A stretch of DNA of 64,000 nucleotides from Marinobacter sp. ATCH36 (GCF_023555055.1 NZ_JAMJPL010000002.1:248001-312000), one strand, 5' to 3'. Counted from the first letter of the stretch, positions 27,743 to 37,822 are shown. Translations and numbers: made by a program. Notes: generated by a model from the sequence alone, not told the origin.

Positions 27743-27748
27743 TATAAA
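27743..27748 (+). promoter_or_regulatory. Candidate -10 element of mutS
   Basis: TATAAA lies 22 nt before the chosen mutS ATG; the upstream -35 is poor. If used, the transcript would start near 27755, which favours the ATG at 27771 over the in-frame ATG at 27753. Confidence 0.35.
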
Positions 27749-27770
27749 GCCAATGGATCCGGAACCGTTC

Positions 27771-30404
27771 ATGTCAGCAGCCCAGACCGATCTGTCCCAG
27801 CACACCCCGATGATGAGGCAATACCTCAAAATCAAGGGCGAACACCCCAACGAGCTGGTGTTCTACCGCATGGGGGATTTCTACGAGCTGTTTTACGATG
27901 ATGCCAGAAAGGCCGCCGAGCTGATGGACATTACTCTCACCGCACGGGGTCAGTCCGGTGGCAGCCCGATTCCCATGGCCGGCATTCCGTACCATTCTGC
28001 TGAAGGTTACATTGCACGCCTGGTCCGTGCTGGTCAATCCATCGCCATTTGCGAACAGATTGGCGACCCGGCCACCAGCAAAGGGCCGGTAGACCGGCAG
28101 GTTGTGCGCATCGTGACACCGGGCACGCTCAGTGACGACGCCTTCCTTGAAGACCGCAGGGACAACCTGCTGGTCGCTATCTACAACCACCGTGAACGGT
28201 TCGGCTTCGCTTCGCTGGATATTTCCAGCGGGCGCTTTACCGTGGCCGAACTGGATGACCTCGAGGGCCTGCAGGGGGAACTTCAGCGCCTGCGACCGGC
28301 GGAGATCCTGATCAGCGAGGACTTCCCCTACCAGGAAGTACTGGAGGGTTATACCGGGATTCGCCGCCAGGGCCCATGGCTGTTCGAATCTGACACCGCA
28401 CGTCGAGTGCTGACCCAGCAACTGCAGGTGCGTGACCTGAGCGGGTTCGGCTGCGAGGATCTCACCCTGGCAATCTGTGCCGCTGGCTGCCTGCTGCAAT
28501 ACGCCAGGGAAACCCAGCGCACCGCCCTGCCCCACATCCGCAAACTCAGCCGCGAACGGCGGGAGGAGGCGGTAATCCTGGATGCCACCAGCCGCCGCAA
28601 CCTGGAGATCGACACCAACCTGATGGGCGGCACCCAACACACCCTGGCCTGGGTGATGGACCGTACCGCCACCTCCATGGGTGGTCGCCAGCTACGGCGC
28701 TGGCTGAACCGGCCTCTGCGGGATGTTGCCGTGGTTGGACAGCGTCAGCAGGCCGTCTCAGCATTGCTGGACGGATTTCACTACGAGCCGGTCCACGACC
28801 TGCTCAAGAGCATTGGCGACATTGAGCGTGTGTTGGCGCGGGTAGCATTGCGCTCGGCCCGCCCAAGGGACCTGGCGCGGCTGCGGGATGCCTTTCAGGC
28901 GCTTCCGGACCTACAAAGGGCCCTGACACCGGTAAACTCCCACCATATCGTCAAGCTGGCCACCACTATCAGCGAATACCCGGAACTGGCGGACTTGCTG
29001 GAACGGGCCATCATCGACAATCCGCCGGTGGTGATTCGCGACGGCGGCGTTATTCGGGAAGGCTTTGATGAAGAGCTGGACGAGTTGCGCAACATCAGCG
29101 AGAACGCTGGCCAGTTCCTGCTGGATGTGGAAACACGGGAACGGGAACGCACCGGTATCAGCACACTGAAAGTGGGCTACAACCGGGTACACGGTTATTA
29201 CATTGAGATCACCCGTGCGCAGTCAGCCCAGGCGCCGGTGGACTACATACGCCGCCAGACCCTGAAGAACGCCGAGCGGTTCATCACCCCGGAACTCAAA
29301 GAATTCGAGGACAAGGCCCTCAGCGCCAAGAGCCGGTCACTGGCGCGGGAAAAAGCGCTGTACGACGAGGTACTGGAAACCGTGGCCGCCGAACTCGCGC
29401 CACTGCAGGATGCCGCCCAGGCCCTGGCGGAACTGGACGTGCTCAGTAACTTTGCAGAACGCGCCACCAGCCTGCGTTTCAATGCCCCGGAATTTAGCGA
29501 CACGCCCGGCTTCGACATTGAAGAAGGCCGCCATCCAGTCGTCGAGCAACTGCTGAACGATCCGTATGTACCCAATGATCTGCTGATGGATCAGCAGCGC
29601 CGTATGCTGGTGATCACTGGCCCCAACATGGGCGGTAAGTCCACCTACATGCGTCAGGCTGCTTTGATCGCACTGCTGGCCTATACCGGAAGTTTTGTAC
29701 CTGCCAACCGGGTGGTCATCGGCCCGGTGGACCGCATTTTCACCCGCATGGGCTCCTCCGATGACATCGCCGGTGGGCGCTCGACCTTCATGGTGGAAAT
29801 GACAGAAACTGCCAATATCCTCCATAACGCCACCGAACACAGCCTGGTGCTGATGGACGAGGTAGGTCGAGGTACCAGCACATTTGACGGCCTTTCACTG
29901 GCCTGGGCCACCGCGGAACACCTGGCGAAGCACATTCGCTGCTACACGCTGTTCGCCACCCACTACTTCGAGCTGACGCAACTGGCCGATGAGCTTGAGC
30001 ATGCCGTCAACGTTCACCTGACCGCCACAGAGCACGACGACACCATTGTATTCCTGCACAACGTACATGATGGCCCTGCCAGCCAGAGCTATGGCCTGCA
30101 GGTCGCCAAACTGGCGGGCGTACCCCAGGATGTGATCCGCAACGCGCGGCAGCAACTCTCCCACCTGGAAGGCAGCGCGGCACCGGCGACCCCCTCCTCC
30201 AACGAGGTCGCAACGACACCGGCCGTGCCGGAAAAGCGTAAAAGGTCTTCGCGGATCAGCGAACCGGTCATGCAGGGGGATATGTTCGCCAGCCTCGAGC
30301 CGAGTAAGGTGGAAGAGACACTGGCGGAACTGGACGTGGACGGGCTGACACCCCGGGATGCACTGAACCGATTGTATGAATTGAAGGAACTGCTGAAGAA
30401 ATAA
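27771..30404 (+). CDS. mutS: DNA mismatch repair protein MutS
   Basis: Mismatch sensor of methyl-directed repair. From the ATG at 27771 the protein has 877 aa. The mismatch-contacting Phe37-x-Glu39 (GDFYELF), the connector and clamp domains, Walker [10 protein letters not shown] (617-625), the STFMVEM segment and the ATPase signature [12 protein letters not shown] are all present. The C-terminus carries a tetramerisation-type tail. The upstream frame is open to 27573, but the extra residues lie inside the divergent pncC. It is followed by fdxA after 136 nt. Confidence 0.97.
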   Translation: MSAAQTDLSQHTPMMRQYLKIKGEHPNELVFYRMGDFYELFYDDARKAAELMDITLTARGQSGGSPIPMAGIPYHSAEGYIARLVRAGQSIAICEQIGDPATSKGPVDRQVVRIVTPGTLSDDAFLEDRRDNLLVAIYNHRERFGFASLDISSGRFTVAELDDLEGLQGELQRLRPAEILISEDFPYQEVLEGYTGIRRQGPWLFESDTARRVLTQQLQVRDLSGFGCEDLTLAICAAGCLLQYARETQRTALPHIRKLSRERREEAVILDATSRRNLEIDTNLMGGTQHTLAWVMDRTATSMGGRQLRRWLNRPLRDVAVVGQRQQAVSALLDGFHYEPVHDLLKSIGDIERVLARVALRSARPRDLARLRDAFQALPDLQRALTPVNSHHIVKLATTISEYPELADLLERAIIDNPPVVIRDGGVIREGFDEELDELRNISENAGQFLLDVETRERERTGISTLKVGYNRVHGYYIEITRAQSAQAPVDYIRRQTLKNAERFITPELKEFEDKALSAKSRSLAREKALYDEVLETVAAELAPLQDAAQALAELDVLSNFAERATSLRFNAPEFSDTPGFDIEEGRHPVVEQLLNDPYVPNDLLMDQQRRMLVITGPNMGGKSTYMRQAALIALLAYTGSFVPANRVVIGPVDRIFTRMGSSDDIAGGRSTFMVEMTETANILHNATEHSLVLMDEVGRGTSTFDGLSLAWATAEHLAKHIRCYTLFATHYFELTQLADELEHAVNVHLTATEHDDTIVFLHNVHDGPASQSYGLQVAKLAGVPQDVIRNARQQLSHLEGSAAPATPSSNEVATTPAVPEKRKRSSRISEPVMQGDMFASLEPSKVEETLAELDVDGLTPRDALNRLYELKELLKK

Positions 30405-30540
30405 GCGGAAAATGGGCAGAATTGACCCATGTTATAACGATAGTGCGCTGCGGCGCTTGCGACCGGACAGGCCGCTCAATACAATATCGCGCAATTATTA
30501 TTACACTGATGAGATTGACTACTGGACCAGGAATCTGACT

Positions 30541-30864
30541 ATGACGTTTGTCGTTACCGATAACTGCATCAAGTGCAAATACACGGACTGCGTGGAAGTA
30601 TGCCCTGTTGACTGCTTCTACGAAGGCCCGAACTTTCTGGTCATCGATCCGGACGAGTGCATCGATTGTGCCCTGTGTGAGCCGGAATGCCCGGCCGAGG
30701 CCATCTTCTCGGAAGACGAACTGCCTGAGGATCAGGCCCAGTTTGTCGAGCTCAACGCCGATCTGGCGGGCAAGTGGCCCAATATCACCGAGAAGAAAGA
30801 TCCACTCCCGGATGCTGAAGAGTGGGACGGCAAGCCGAACAAGCTGCAGTACCTGGAAAAGTAA
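30541..30864 (+). CDS. fdxA: Ferredoxin FdxA (3Fe-4S/4Fe-4S)
   Basis: A 107-aa seven-iron ferredoxin. [18 protein letters not shown] provides the 3Fe-4S site with an extra Cys, and [12 protein letters not shown] the 4Fe-4S site; a C-terminal extension ends in LQYLEK as in Pseudomonas and Azotobacter FdI-type proteins. Cytoplasmic electron carrier; partner unknown. I used the ATG at 30541; an open frame upstream adds an unrelated segment. The mutS-fdxA order is conserved in Pseudomonas, but rpoS does not follow here. Convergent with a LysE-family gene 9 nt away. Confidence 0.95.
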   Translation: MTFVVTDNCIKCKYTDCVEVCPVDCFYEGPNFLVIDPDECIDCALCEPECPAEAIFSEDELPEDQAQFVELNADLAGKWPNITEKKDPLPDAEEWDGKPNKLQYLEK

Positions 30865-30873
30865 TAGCTGCGC

Positions 30874-31521
30874 TCACTGCGTAGCCAGCTTGGCCCCGAT
30901 AGCAACGAAGAAGCCGCCGGTCAGTGCGTTGAGCGTACGCTTGACGCCCTGCCCCACCCCAAGCCGGCGGGACTTGACCACCAGCACTGCCAGCGCACAT
31001 TGCCACCCCATTGCCAACACGAAGTGGACCGCCGCCAGAAACAGCGATTGCTGGAAGGCATTACCCGTGGGGTCGATAAACTGGGGCAACAGCGCCATAT
31101 AGAACAACGCCGTTTTCGGATTCAGCACGTTGGACAGCAGCCCCTCACGGAACGCCACCGCGGTTGAAACCGGTTTCGTAAACGCCGTGGCAGCACCCAC
31201 TGCCTGTTGTTCTGGACCTTTCCCGGCAACAGGTTTCATGGCCTGTCGCAATGAATTCAGCCCCAGCCAGACCAGGTAACAGGCACCCGCCCATTTGAGC
31301 GCGGTAAAGGCCCAGGCGGTCTCCACCAGCAACACAGAAATACCCAGGGCTGACAAAGTGGCATGAATGAAAAGCCCGCTACAGATACCCACGCTGGTTA
31401 CGCAACCGTCCTGCAAGCCGCCCCGGCCAGCATTTCGCATCACCAGCAGCGTATCCACGCCCGGCGTTATCGTCAGCAGCGAAATCGCCACCAGGTAGGC
31501 CCAGAACAGTTCGGTTGGCAT
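30874..31521 (-). CDS. LysE/RhtB family amino-acid exporter
   Basis: A 215-aa inner-membrane exporter with about six helices. The family start LFWAYLVAISLLTITPGVDTLLVMRNAGRGG contains the ITPG(V/P)D signature. Such proteins export amino acids or homoserine-lactone-like compounds; the substrate is not predictable. I chose the ATG at 31521, with GAGG six bases before it; longer frames start with TTG. No regulator is adjacent. Confidence 0.85.
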   Translation of the reverse strand: MPTELFWAYLVAISLLTITPGVDTLLVMRNAGRGGLQDGCVTSVGICSGLFIHATLSALGISVLLVETAWAFTALKWAGACYLVWLGLNSLRQAMKPVAGKGPEQQAVGAATAFTKPVSTAVAFREGLLSNVLNPKTALFYMALLPQFIDPTGNAFQQSLFLAAVHFVLAMGWQCALAVLVVKSRRLGVGQGVKRTLNALTGGFFVAIGAKLATQ

Positions 31522-31558
31522 CCACATCCTCAAACACCCTCGCGGACAGCCGGTGTAT

Positions 31559-32593
31559 TCAGCTCTCCTGCTGCAAAAGCTTTTTCGCCGCCTCGGACTT
31601 GTAGAATGGCTCGAGGCGACGACGGATCAGGGCTTCAAGATACCCCTCCTCCCGCAGCACGTCTATCACCGGAAGTGCGTAGGCATCGACTTCCGCCATC
31701 ACCACGTCGCGGTCGACGCCAACCGCGTCGAGAAGTTCAATCACTGGCCTGTCGCCATACATGGTGAACAAGTGCTCCACCACCGCCCTGGCGCAGCGTT
31801 CAAAATATTCGGTCTTGCGGAACTGCAGCCAGAACTCGTACCCCAGAACCACAAACTCCTGCAATTGCACATCGCCCAGGCCTTCGTGGAGCTCTTCGAT
31901 CGTGCGGTCTTCCAGGGATACCCAGACGGCCATGACGCTGTCGCGCAGCTCGTCGTCCGTCAATGCGCGGTGCAGAAACTGTTCACTACGGGCAATCAGC
32001 CCGGGCAGACTGTCAGACAGCCAGGCCTTGAATTGGCGCTCAAAGCTTTCATCCAGTCCGGGCACCGCCTTGTTGGCCATGCGCTTGCCGAACTTCATCA
32101 TCGAGCCCATACCGGGCACCCTCTTGGTGATCAGGTTATCTTCATGGAGGTATTTCACCACACCCTGGTACACCAGATTTGAAACCAGCTCCTGATAGAC
32201 AGGGTGCGCCATAATCTCGCTGATCACCCGCTCCCGCTGCTGGCGAAGCTCAAGTGCCTCTTCGAGAAACCCGGTCGCCTGCTCGCGGGTAATAATGTCA
32301 CTGAGGCGAGAGGTTCGCTGGACCGGGTCATTGAGCACTTCCGTGGCCATCTCTGCTGCCAGCTCCGGTATCCCGGGGGCCAGCTCCATGTTGATCACAA
32401 TGCGGTGAATCACGCCCATCACCTGGCCCACAGAGGTAAGCCGGTTCAGTGTGATCGAATCGGCGCAACCAAACAGCTCATCCATCTCTGTCGCCAGAAA
32501 CCGACGCAGCTTTGCTCCCTTCAGGGACGCCAGTTCATGTTTTACATGCTGTTCCAGCAGCGCATTGGCGAGATCCGTTTTGCCTTCGGTCAT
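31559..32593 (-). CDS. Conserved protein of unknown function
   Basis: Not recognised. A 344-aa, mostly alpha-helical soluble protein with no signal peptide, no Cys-rich site and no nucleotide motif. It has amphipathic helices (for example MTEGKTDLANALLEQHV), a basic Gly-rich segment KRVPGMGSMMKFGKRMANK near residue 165, and a helical C-terminus with SEAAKKLLQQES. The ATG at 32593 was preferred over a TTG four codons upstream. It lies 29 nt downstream of the DegV gene and before a LysE-family exporter, all leftward. A membrane-associated role is possible from the amphipathic helices but unproven. Confidence 0.65.
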   Translation of the reverse strand: MTEGKTDLANALLEQHVKHELASLKGAKLRRFLATEMDELFGCADSITLNRLTSVGQVMGVIHRIVINMELAPGIPELAAEMATEVLNDPVQRTSRLSDIITREQATGFLEEALELRQQRERVISEIMAHPVYQELVSNLVYQGVVKYLHEDNLITKRVPGMGSMMKFGKRMANKAVPGLDESFERQFKAWLSDSLPGLIARSEQFLHRALTDDELRDSVMAVWVSLEDRTIEELHEGLGDVQLQEFVVLGYEFWLQFRKTEYFERCARAVVEHLFTMYGDRPVIELLDAVGVDRDVVMAEVDAYALPVIDVLREEGYLEALIRRRLEPFYKSEAAKKLLQQES

Positions 32594-32622
32594 AATCGGG
32601 TCCAATTGACATTATAGAAACG

Positions 32623-33573
32623 TTACTGGAAGTCGCCGAACTCGTGGGGTTCTGCCGCAAGCGCAAGGCAAAGGCTGCCAGGGCCGACATAGATACTGCT
32701 GGTAATGCCCATCTGGGACAGAAGCAGTTCCACGCCGTTTTTCTCACAGGCATCCCGCAGCCGGTTCAGGCCGGGAAGGTCCTCGATTTCAGTCCAGGTG
32801 AGTCCACAGGAAAGACAGACATAAGGCGTCAGCAACCCGGCCTCTACCCGGCCGACAGCGTAGTTCATCACCTTTTCCACCGCCATATCGAAGCTGCGGG
32901 TTTTGGCCGCAGGCTGCCCCTCTGCACCCAGTCCGAAGATCACCGGCGTAATGTTCAAAGCTCTGCCCAGAAAGGCCACCAGCGCGGAAACGCTCTTGTC
33001 GCCACGCTTGCGGGCACGTTCACGGATGTAATGCAGATCCCGCGGTATCACACAGGTGTATATTTTGTCGGTGAAGGCTTCTACCTCATTGCGGAGGGCG
33101 TTCTTGGCCAGCTTCTGCTCGATCAGGCGCAGAGTGTGAGCCGCCAACAGGCCCTGGCCGGCAAATATCTGCCTGCTGTCGATAACACGCATGGAAAACT
33201 TGCCGTCGCGGCCGGCAGCCTTGCGCGCGTCCTCGTAATGCGCCATCACGCTGTTCATGGCTTCGGTGGCGTTCTGGAAAATCAGGCTGCGAGAGCGGGT
33301 AACGGTTTCGCAAATTGCCACGTCAAACTGGGTGACAATCTTTTCCATGAATAGGTCGTGTATCTGCTGGGGAGAGAAGGCCTGGGTCTCGGCATGGTGG
33401 CCCTTTTTCAGCAGCCCACTCTGGTAAAACTCCTGGGTTCGCACTGGATCGTGCTCGTCAATATAGGTCTGACCGTCGATAACGGCGGTTACCGGTAGAA
33501 CGAACAGGTCGTGTTTTCGGCTGAACTCGTAGGGCAAATCGCAAGCCGAATCCACTATAAGACCAACGCGCAT
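32623..33573 (-). CDS. DegV family fatty-acid-binding protein
   Basis: A 316-aa two-domain DegV protein, the fold of FakB, which binds a single fatty acid and in Firmicutes presents it to the kinase FakA. The N-terminal DSACDLP motif (residues 9-15) replaces the common DS(T/S)(A/C)DL and supports lipid binding. No FakA kinase is seen nearby, so the role in this organism is open. ATG with GGAGG at good spacing. First of the leftward group with the 344-aa unknown protein. Confidence 0.88.
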   Translation of the reverse strand: MRVGLIVDSACDLPYEFSRKHDLFVLPVTAVIDGQTYIDEHDPVRTQEFYQSGLLKKGHHAETQAFSPQQIHDLFMEKIVTQFDVAICETVTRSRSLIFQNATEAMNSVMAHYEDARKAAGRDGKFSMRVIDSRQIFAGQGLLAAHTLRLIEQKLAKNALRNEVEAFTDKIYTCVIPRDLHYIRERARKRGDKSVSALVAFLGRALNITPVIFGLGAEGQPAAKTRSFDMAVEKVMNYAVGRVEAGLLTPYVCLSCGLTWTEIEDLPGLNRLRDACEKNGVELLLSQMGITSSIYVGPGSLCLALAAEPHEFGDFQ

Positions 33574-33683
33574 TGGGGGCCTCCAGCTGCGGGAAGTTTG
33601 TTATGCCGGACACTTCCCTTTTATTGTCGTTGTTCCTGGCAGCGATCAGTCTTACACAAAGTGGTGGTAATTTCAGCAGTCTG

Positions 33684-34517
33684 CTAGTTGGCAGTTTGCT
33701 CCAGCTCAAGTTCGTTGAGGTTTTTATCGATCAGGTCACGATTATCCTGCTGCCAGGGATGAAAGCCATCGCGGAAGTAGGCTAGAAAGTCCGGCAGGCA
33801 TTTACGCAGTACCCCCGGTTTGCCCCACAGAAAGTTGATACCGCCAACCCAGGTTCCAGGGCTCCACAATTTACCATCGGTTTTCAGCAGGCTGCAGGTA
33901 TTCAGGAAGGTATACTTGAAGAAATTCCAGGTCACGAACAGGAATACAACCCGCCGCAGTCGCTCATTGCCCACACAATGACGGTAGACATCGAAGGCCA
34001 CGGACTTGTGCTCGGTCTCCTCAATGGCATGCCAGCGCCATAGTCTGGCCATTCCGGGGGCAGCCCCTTCCATCCATTCCGTATGCCTGAGAATCGCGTT
34101 CGCCAGCACGGCAGTGTAATGTTCGGCGCCGCAGGTGCCGGCAAGCTGACGACTGGGGGGCAAGTTGCCTACCCATTCCATGTGCTTGCGGAAACGCTCG
34201 TCAATGGCATCGATGTCATAGCCCCGCGCCTTCAGGGCTTCGTTGTAATGCTTGTGTTCCCGGCTGTGCAGCGCTTCCTGACCGATAAACCCACGGATCT
34301 CTTCTTTCAGCTTGGGGTCATCCACCTGATCACGGTAGAGGCGAACTGCATTGATAAACTGCTGCTCCCCGTCCGGAAACTGCAGCGAAAGCGCGTTGAA
34401 AAAGGCCGTACGAAAAGCGTCATTACCATGCCAGAGGGTTCTGAGGTCTTCAGCAAGATCAAAGCGCAGGTGCCGCGGGGTGACGGAAACCCCTTCGGGT
34501 GTGGAACTGATAGTCAT
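33684..34517 (-). CDS. Metal-dependent hydrolase family protein (COG3687-like), ferritin-like di-iron site
   Basis: A 277-aa helical protein of the family usually called predicted metal-dependent hydrolase. Visible metal-ligand motifs are EALHSREH (about 90), CGAEHY (about 128) and IEETEHKSVAFD (about 162); the ExxH spacing suits a di-iron ferritin-like oxygenase rather than a hydrolase (inference). Start at ATG 34517, supported by GGAGG six bases upstream; an upstream ATG at 34553 lacks this. The 246-nt region upstream holds TGTCA/TGACA repeats that may be an operator. Substrate unknown; relatives in Marinobacter and Pseudomonas sit among lipid genes. Confidence 0.8.
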   Translation of the reverse strand: MTISSTPEGVSVTPRHLRFDLAEDLRTLWHGNDAFRTAFFNALSLQFPDGEQQFINAVRLYRDQVDDPKLKEEIRGFIGQEALHSREHKHYNEALKARGYDIDAIDERFRKHMEWVGNLPPSRQLAGTCGAEHYTAVLANAILRHTEWMEGAAPGMARLWRWHAIEETEHKSVAFDVYRHCVGNERLRRVVFLFVTWNFFKYTFLNTCSLLKTDGKLWSPGTWVGGINFLWGKPGVLRKCLPDFLAYFRDGFHPWQQDNRDLIDKNLNELELEQTAN

Positions 34518-34649
34518 GACTGCCTCCGGTTTATTGTGGTTATGGAACGGCATTCACCGTACAGCGGGAAACCGCGTACGAAAATTGATCAGAACAGTCA
34601 GTTTAAACCCGGATCGAACCCGGAAGGAAGGCAGGAAACGCAAAAAGTC

Positions 34650-34678
34650 GACAGATTGTCACAAAATGACAGATCGTC
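34650..34678. promoter_or_regulatory. Operator-like repeats upstream of the di-iron-like gene
   Basis: GACAGATTGTC (34650-34660) and GACAGATCGTC (34668-34678) are 11-nt direct repeats with one mismatch, 18 nt apart centre to centre; between them TGTCA and TGACA form an inverted pair (34657-34671). They sit about 135 nt upstream of the hydrolase ATG. A dimeric regulator site is plausible; none is encoded next to it. Confidence 0.4.
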
Positions 34679-34684
34679 AACGAC

Positions 34685-34716
34685 AAAAAAGGAGGTATGG
34701 CGACGCCAATACCTCC
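34685..34716 (-). terminator. Second terminator hairpin after the permease gene
   Basis: GGAGGTAT (34691-34698) pairs with ATACCTCC (34709-34716), with inner GGC/GCC pairs; on the minus strand six U follow. This is a strong intrinsic terminator for the permease/ligase operon. Confidence 0.85.
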
Positions 34717-34738
34717 AAGGACACACAGGGGTTGAAAG

Positions 34739-34757
34739 CCTCCGGCCACGCCGGAGG
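34739..34757 (-). terminator. First terminator hairpin after the permease gene
   Basis: Perfect 8-bp stem CCTCCGGC/GCCGGAGG with a CAC loop, seven nt past the permease stop, followed on the minus strand by only TTT. It forms a tandem with the stronger hairpin 22 nt further on. Confidence 0.6.
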
Positions 34758-34763
34758 TCTTCG

Positions 34764-36140
34764 TTAGTGCTCTTCGGCCGCTTTGACGCCCGGAGCTTCC
34801 GGGTCGGCGGTAAATCCGATGATTTTGGTGCGCTCAATCAGAAAATACAGAACGGCACCTGTGGCCAGGCCCCAGCCCGCGCCATAGACTGCCAGAACCA
34901 CGCCCATGGTACCGGCGATTCCACGCTCGGTGTTGTTCTCCAGCTGCTCCAGGCCCACCATCAGGCAGATATAACCGGTCAGCAGCAGGGTCAGCGACAG
35001 CGCAATCGGCAGCACCGGCTGGAAGAAGCTCACCAGGGGCAGCATGAATACGGCAATAAAGCCCGTAATCCAGAAAGTGCCACCACCACTGTAGATGGAC
35101 TCCATGGCGTTACGTCCGTATTTGTAGCGCTCCGCCATGGTGGCCGTCACCGCCGTCCAGATCGGTCCTGCAAGGCCGGGATACGGAGCGAAGAATGCGT
35201 GGCCGCCATTACGCAGGGCGGTTACCAGGTGCACACGATCAATGCTGTTGTCGATGTCTTCATCCTTGCGCAGGTGGTCGACACGGCTCATCAGTGACTG
35301 GCCCACAACAATGTCGCCAAAGGCAATCACGTAGGCGATCACCGCCGTCGGAATGGCGTACAGGAACACACTGGCATCCGGGAAGCCAACCGAAAATGGC
35401 AGGTAGTTCCAGAGTTCATCAAACGCCGGTTTGGTAATACCCCATTCGACACTGGGCACGGCGTACTCACCGGTAGCAAAACCCACCACGATAGCAACCA
35501 CCATACCCGGTACCATGCCGTAGTTGGCAATCTTCCGGGCGATGTTGCTGCTGTCCACAAAGCCTTTAAAGGACACGGAGAACATCAGGTACAGGCAGAC
35601 CAGGCCACCAACAATCAGCGAAATCGGGGTTTCTGCCAGGCGGCCACCGGCCTCGATTTCACCCATCAGGGCTGCGATACCGGCGCCGATGATAATGCCG
35701 CCCTTCATGGACCGGGGAATCAGCTCCACCAGTTTGCTACCCAGGCGGGTTATGCCCAGCACCAGGAAGATAATAAACACCAGGAACTGCAGGGCAAAAA
35801 GGGCCTGGATGGCCTCGGGGCCGGGTTCATAATCGCCCAGGAACAGCAGCACGACAGGAATACCAGGCGTAATCCAGCCCGGAACCAGCGGGACACCCAG
35901 AAGCGCCGGCAACATGAAGCCGATACCGCAGATCACCACATAGGCAAGCGCAACGTCGTAGGGTACGCCAAGGTATTTTTCCAGCAGGGGAATCATGGCC
36001 AGGCTGACCACAAACATGATCAGGCCCTGCACCATCTCCGCAAATTCCCAACGGTAATGGACAAATGGCAGGCGGACTTTGAAGGGACCTGCGGGCCAAT
36101 ACGGCTGCTCTTCCCCGTCTTTGCGTTCGTACATTTGCAT
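34764..36140 (-). CDS. Multipass permease, xanthine/uracil (SLC23/DUF3360-like) superfamily
   Basis: A 458-aa inner-membrane transporter with about 12 helices (first at about 35-55) and the 7+7 inverted-repeat style of the nucleobase/SulP superfamily: GITRLGSKLVELIPRSMKGGIIIGAGIAAL resembles the first motif, and IAFGDIVVGQSL the half-helix region. It is not a close match to known purine permeases, so the substrate is open. It lies 53 nt after an acyl-CoA ligase gene on the same strand and before tandem terminators; uptake of a carboxylic acid that the ligase then activates is the obvious hypothesis. Confidence 0.72.
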   Translation of the reverse strand: MQMYERKDGEEQPYWPAGPFKVRLPFVHYRWEFAEMVQGLIMFVVSLAMIPLLEKYLGVPYDVALAYVVICGIGFMLPALLGVPLVPGWITPGIPVVLLFLGDYEPGPEAIQALFALQFLVFIIFLVLGITRLGSKLVELIPRSMKGGIIIGAGIAALMGEIEAGGRLAETPISLIVGGLVCLYLMFSVSFKGFVDSSNIARKIANYGMVPGMVVAIVVGFATGEYAVPSVEWGITKPAFDELWNYLPFSVGFPDASVFLYAIPTAVIAYVIAFGDIVVGQSLMSRVDHLRKDEDIDNSIDRVHLVTALRNGGHAFFAPYPGLAGPIWTAVTATMAERYKYGRNAMESIYSGGGTFWITGFIAVFMLPLVSFFQPVLPIALSLTLLLTGYICLMVGLEQLENNTERGIAGTMGVVLAVYGAGWGLATGAVLYFLIERTKIIGFTADPEAPGVKAAEEH

Positions 36141-36193
36141 AACAGAAGTCTCCCGGCGCGGAGCGTTCCGCGCCTGATATTGTATTTGTGGGG

Positions 36194-37822
36194 TTAGCTG
36201 AGTTCTTTCGCCTGGTCACGCAGCACGAATTTCTGGATCTTTCCAGTGGAGGTTTTCGGCAGTTCCGAGAACACGATGGTTTTCGGTACCTTGAAGCGGG
36301 CCAGGCGCTCGCGGCAGAACCCGATCAGGTCTTCTTCACTGACCTCACCTGCTTCCGGCTTCAGAGTGATAAAGGCGCAGGGCGTTTCTCCCCATTTTTC
36401 ATCCGGGCGCGCCACCACGGCTGCCTCCAGCACTGCAGGGTGGCGATACAGGGTATCCTCCACCTCAATGGTGGAAATGTTTTCACCACCGGAAATGATG
36501 ATGTCCTTCAGGCGGTCCTTGATTTCCAGGTAGCCGTCTTCGTGCCAGACCGCGAGATCACCGGTGTGGAACCATCCGCCCCGGAAGGCCTCTTCGGTTG
36601 CCTTGGGGTTCTTCAGATAACCTTTCATCACAGTATTGCCGCGCAGGAAAATCTCGCCAATGGTTTTACCGTCTTTGGGCACCGGCTCCATGCTATTCGG
36701 GTCGCCCACCATGGTTCCTGCCAGCGTGTGATAGCGAACGCCCTGGCGCGCCTTGATGGTGGCCCGCTCATCCAGAGTTTTTTTATCCCATTCGGATTTC
36801 CAGGCACATACGGTCACCGGGCCATACACTTCGGTCAGGCCGTACACGTGGGTGATGGCGATGCCCATTTCCTCAATAGCACCAATAACCTGGGCAGGGG
36901 GAGCTGCCCCGGCCGTCATGGCCTTTACTTCATGATCAATGCCCGCCTTGGCGGATTCAGGCACGTTCAGCAGGGCATTAAGCACAATCGGTGCGCCGCA
37001 CATGTGGGTTACCTGGTGGTCACGAATCAGCTGCAGGATCTTCTCCGGGTCTACCCGGCGCAGGCAAACGTGGGTGCCGGCCAGAGCGGTGACCGTCCAG
37101 GGGAAACACCAGCCGTTGCAGTGGAACATCGGAAGCGTCCACAGATACACCGGATGCTGACCCATGGACCAGACCGCCTGGTTACCCATGCTGTTCATGT
37201 AGGCGCCACGATGGTGATACACCACGCCTTTCGGGTTGCCGGTGGTGCCTGAGGTATAGTTCAGCGAAATCGCATCCCACTCGTTCCCGGGCAGGTTCCA
37301 CTGGAACTGCGGGTCGCCCTCCTGCAGGAAGGCCTCATAATCCAGATCGCTCACCTGCGTGCCTTCGCCATACTCGGGATCGTCTACGTCAATCACCAGC
37401 GGTTTTTCATCCAGACGGCTGACCGCATCACGGATCACTTCGCCGAATTCACGGTCTGCAACGACCACTTTGGCCTCGCCGTGTTCCAGCATGAAGGCAA
37501 TGGCTTCGGCGTCCAGCCGCACGTTCAGGGTGTTGAGTACCGCCCCGATCATGGGCACGCCGAAGTGGCACTCCACCATGGCCGGTATGTTGGGCAGCAT
37601 GGCCGCTACGGTATCGCCACGGCGAATTCCGCGCCCAGCCAGTGCCGAGGCCAGCCGGCGACAGCGCTCGTAGGTCTGCGCCCAGTTGTAGCGAATGGCT
37701 CCGTGAATCACCGAGGTATATTCCGGGTAAACGCTGGCGGTGCGTTCAATAAAATCGATGGGGGACAGAACAGAATAATTGGCGTCGACGGGCTCAAGGC
37801 CCTGATCAAAAATCGAGGTCAT
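36194..37822 (-). CDS. AMP-forming acyl-CoA synthetase (AlkK/DmdB-like)
   Basis: A 542-aa adenylate-forming ligase converting a carboxylate, ATP and CoA into acyl-CoA. The P-loop YTSGTTGNPKG, the acyl-AMP motif YGLTEVYGP, the hinge GWFHTGDLAVWHEDGYLEIKDR region and the catalytic Lys near the end in KTSTGKIQKF are intact. Length and motifs fit the medium-chain AlkK or methylmercaptopropionate DmdB group; chain-length preference cannot be read. First gene of an operon with the permease. Divergent from a sensor kinase/FixJ pair across 155 nt, which may control it. Confidence 0.9.
   Translation of the reverse strand: MTSIFDQGLEPVDANYSVLSPIDFIERTASVYPEYTSVIHGAIRYNWAQTYERCRRLASALAGRGIRRGDTVAAMLPNIPAMVECHFGVPMIGAVLNTLNVRLDAEAIAFMLEHGEAKVVVADREFGEVIRDAVSRLDEKPLVIDVDDPEYGEGTQVSDLDYEAFLQEGDPQFQWNLPGNEWDAISLNYTSGTTGNPKGVVYHHRGAYMNSMGNQAVWSMGQHPVYLWTLPMFHCNGWCFPWTVTALAGTHVCLRRVDPEKILQLIRDHQVTHMCGAPIVLNALLNVPESAKAGIDHEVKAMTAGAAPPAQVIGAIEEMGIAITHVYGLTEVYGPVTVCAWKSEWDKKTLDERATIKARQGVRYHTLAGTMVGDPNSMEPVPKDGKTIGEIFLRGNTVMKGYLKNPKATEEAFRGGWFHTGDLAVWHEDGYLEIKDRLKDIIISGGENISTIEVEDTLYRHPAVLEAAVVARPDEKWGETPCAFITLKPEAGEVSEEDLIGFCRERLARFKVPKTIVFSELPKTSTGKIQKFVLRDQAKELS

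Noticed and set aside
27774..28640. 288-codon leftward open frame inside mutS
   Set aside because: Antisense shadow of conserved MutS domains with no family resemblance.
33591..33618. GGGAAGT/ACTTCCC hairpin followed by TTTTATTG between the DegV and di-iron-like genes
   Set aside because: It would terminate rightward transcription, but both neighbouring genes read leftward and there is no rightward gene. The stem is only 7 bp with a 14-nt loop.
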